5,442 nt of DNA from Rikenellaceae bacterium (GTDB lineage Bacteria > Bacteroidota > Bacteroidia > Bacteroidales > Rikenellaceae), in NCBI GenBank assembly GCA_021203585.1, contig JAJQAW010000332.1, positions 10,945 through 16,386 of the forward strand. Reading direction: 5' to 3'. Shown in pieces: positions 5,155 to 5,442 of this stretch. Below the pieces are notes generated by a model that was not told where the DNA came from, did not search any database, and saw only the letters and a list, made by a program, of their open reading frames with translations. Numbering within the stretch: the stretch's first letter is position 1; each line of letters starts with the position of its first letter. The position numbers and the translations under genes are program-made.

Positions 5155-5442
5155 TTAGGCTTTTAGAGTGGTTCCTCCGTAGCCGGGTCGGGCGATCATT
5201 TCCGCACTGCAAATAGTGACGGATCGTACACCCCCGCGGATCGCTCGGAAAGCGTTTTCCAGTTTGGGCAACATGCCGTCCGACACCACACCTTGAGCTT
5301 TCAGCTCTTCGAAACGGGCGGGAGTGATTTCCGGAATGACCGAATCGTCGTTGTCCACATCCATCAGCACTCCCCGTTTTTCAAAGCAGTACACCAGTTC
5401 CATCTCGTAAGCCGCCGAAAGGCCCAGAGCGATGGTTTGCGC
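5155..5442 (-). CDS. argB: Acetylglutamate kinase (ArgB), C-terminal part, 5' end cut by window edge
   Basis: Amino-acid-kinase-family enzyme that phosphorylates N-acetyl-L-glutamate with ATP, the second step of arginine biosynthesis in the cytoplasm. The frame is open from the right edge to TAA at 5155-5157 and gives 95 residues, about the last third of a protein that is usually about 260 long in this group. Family features visible are the LVYCFEKRGVLMD strand and nucleotide-site loop, the VIPEITPARFEELKAQG helix and VSDGMLPKLENAF, whose lysine (codon 5263-5265) matches the transition-state lysine K217 of E. coli ArgB. The Gly-rich end GYGGTTL matches the family's C-terminal strand. The internal ATG at 5401-5403 is not the true start. 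In Bacteroides the pathway is known to use N-succinyl instead of N-acetyl intermediates, so the real substrate here could be N-succinylglutamate; the deciding residues are mostly outside the window. Confidence 0.9.
   Translation of the reverse strand, partial: AQTIALGLSAAYEMELVYCFEKRGVLMDVDNDDSVIPEITPARFEELKAQGVVSDGMLPKLENAFRAIRGGVRSVTICSAEMIARPGYGGTTLKA

Noticed and set aside
4383..5216. Plus-strand 277-residue open frame
   Set aside because: It is antisense to the response regulator and crosses the argB terminator; composition is that of a shadow frame.

Overview
The window looks like a chromosomal segment from a member of the Bacteroidota, probably order Bacteroidales. The evidence is two good matches to the Bacteroidota promoter form (a TTG/TTTG box about 18-19 bases before TAnnTTTG), AT-rich leaders without Shine-Dalgarno sequences, an HU protein with an IPAHNIPAFKP arm, and a 29-residue basic mS38/COX24-like protein next to it. 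Coding base composition is moderate to slightly GC-rich. I cannot name the genus from this sequence.

Layout. Bases 1-1352 (minus) hold most of a ribonuclease E/G gene that runs off the left edge, so only its C-terminal tail is missing. Bases 1353-1520 hold two consecutive hairpins, the second terminator-like. Bases 1521-1610 (minus) encode the tiny basic ribosomal-type protein, and 1639-1920 (minus) encode HU. The HU promoter lies at 1966-1994. The intergenic region 1921-2230 is divergent and also carries a plus-strand promoter for a small helix-turn-helix protein gene at 2231-2485, which ends in a clear terminator. Bases 2545-2850 carry no gene I can support. A two-component system follows on the minus strand: the OmpR-type response regulator (4242-4919) is upstream and the HAMP histidine kinase (2880-4229, GTG start) is downstream, 12 bases apart, with a terminator directly after the kinase stop. 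The right edge (5155-5442, minus) is the C-terminal third of acetylglutamate kinase (ArgB), which has its own terminator at 5006-5036.

How the genes fit together. HU, the mS38-like peptide and RNase G are all minus-strand and in the same order. They form a nucleoid/ribosome/RNA-processing housekeeping block, with the hairpins probably setting how much transcription reaches RNase G. The response regulator and kinase form a two-gene signalling operon whose stimulus and targets cannot be read from the sequence. ArgB belongs to arginine biosynthesis and is transcriptionally separate.

I found no mobile element, CRISPR array, tRNA or rRNA. The window is mostly ordinary core genome. The items most worth a second look are the very short mS38-like gene, the palindrome that overlaps the promoter of the small HTH gene, and the hairpin pair in front of RNase G.
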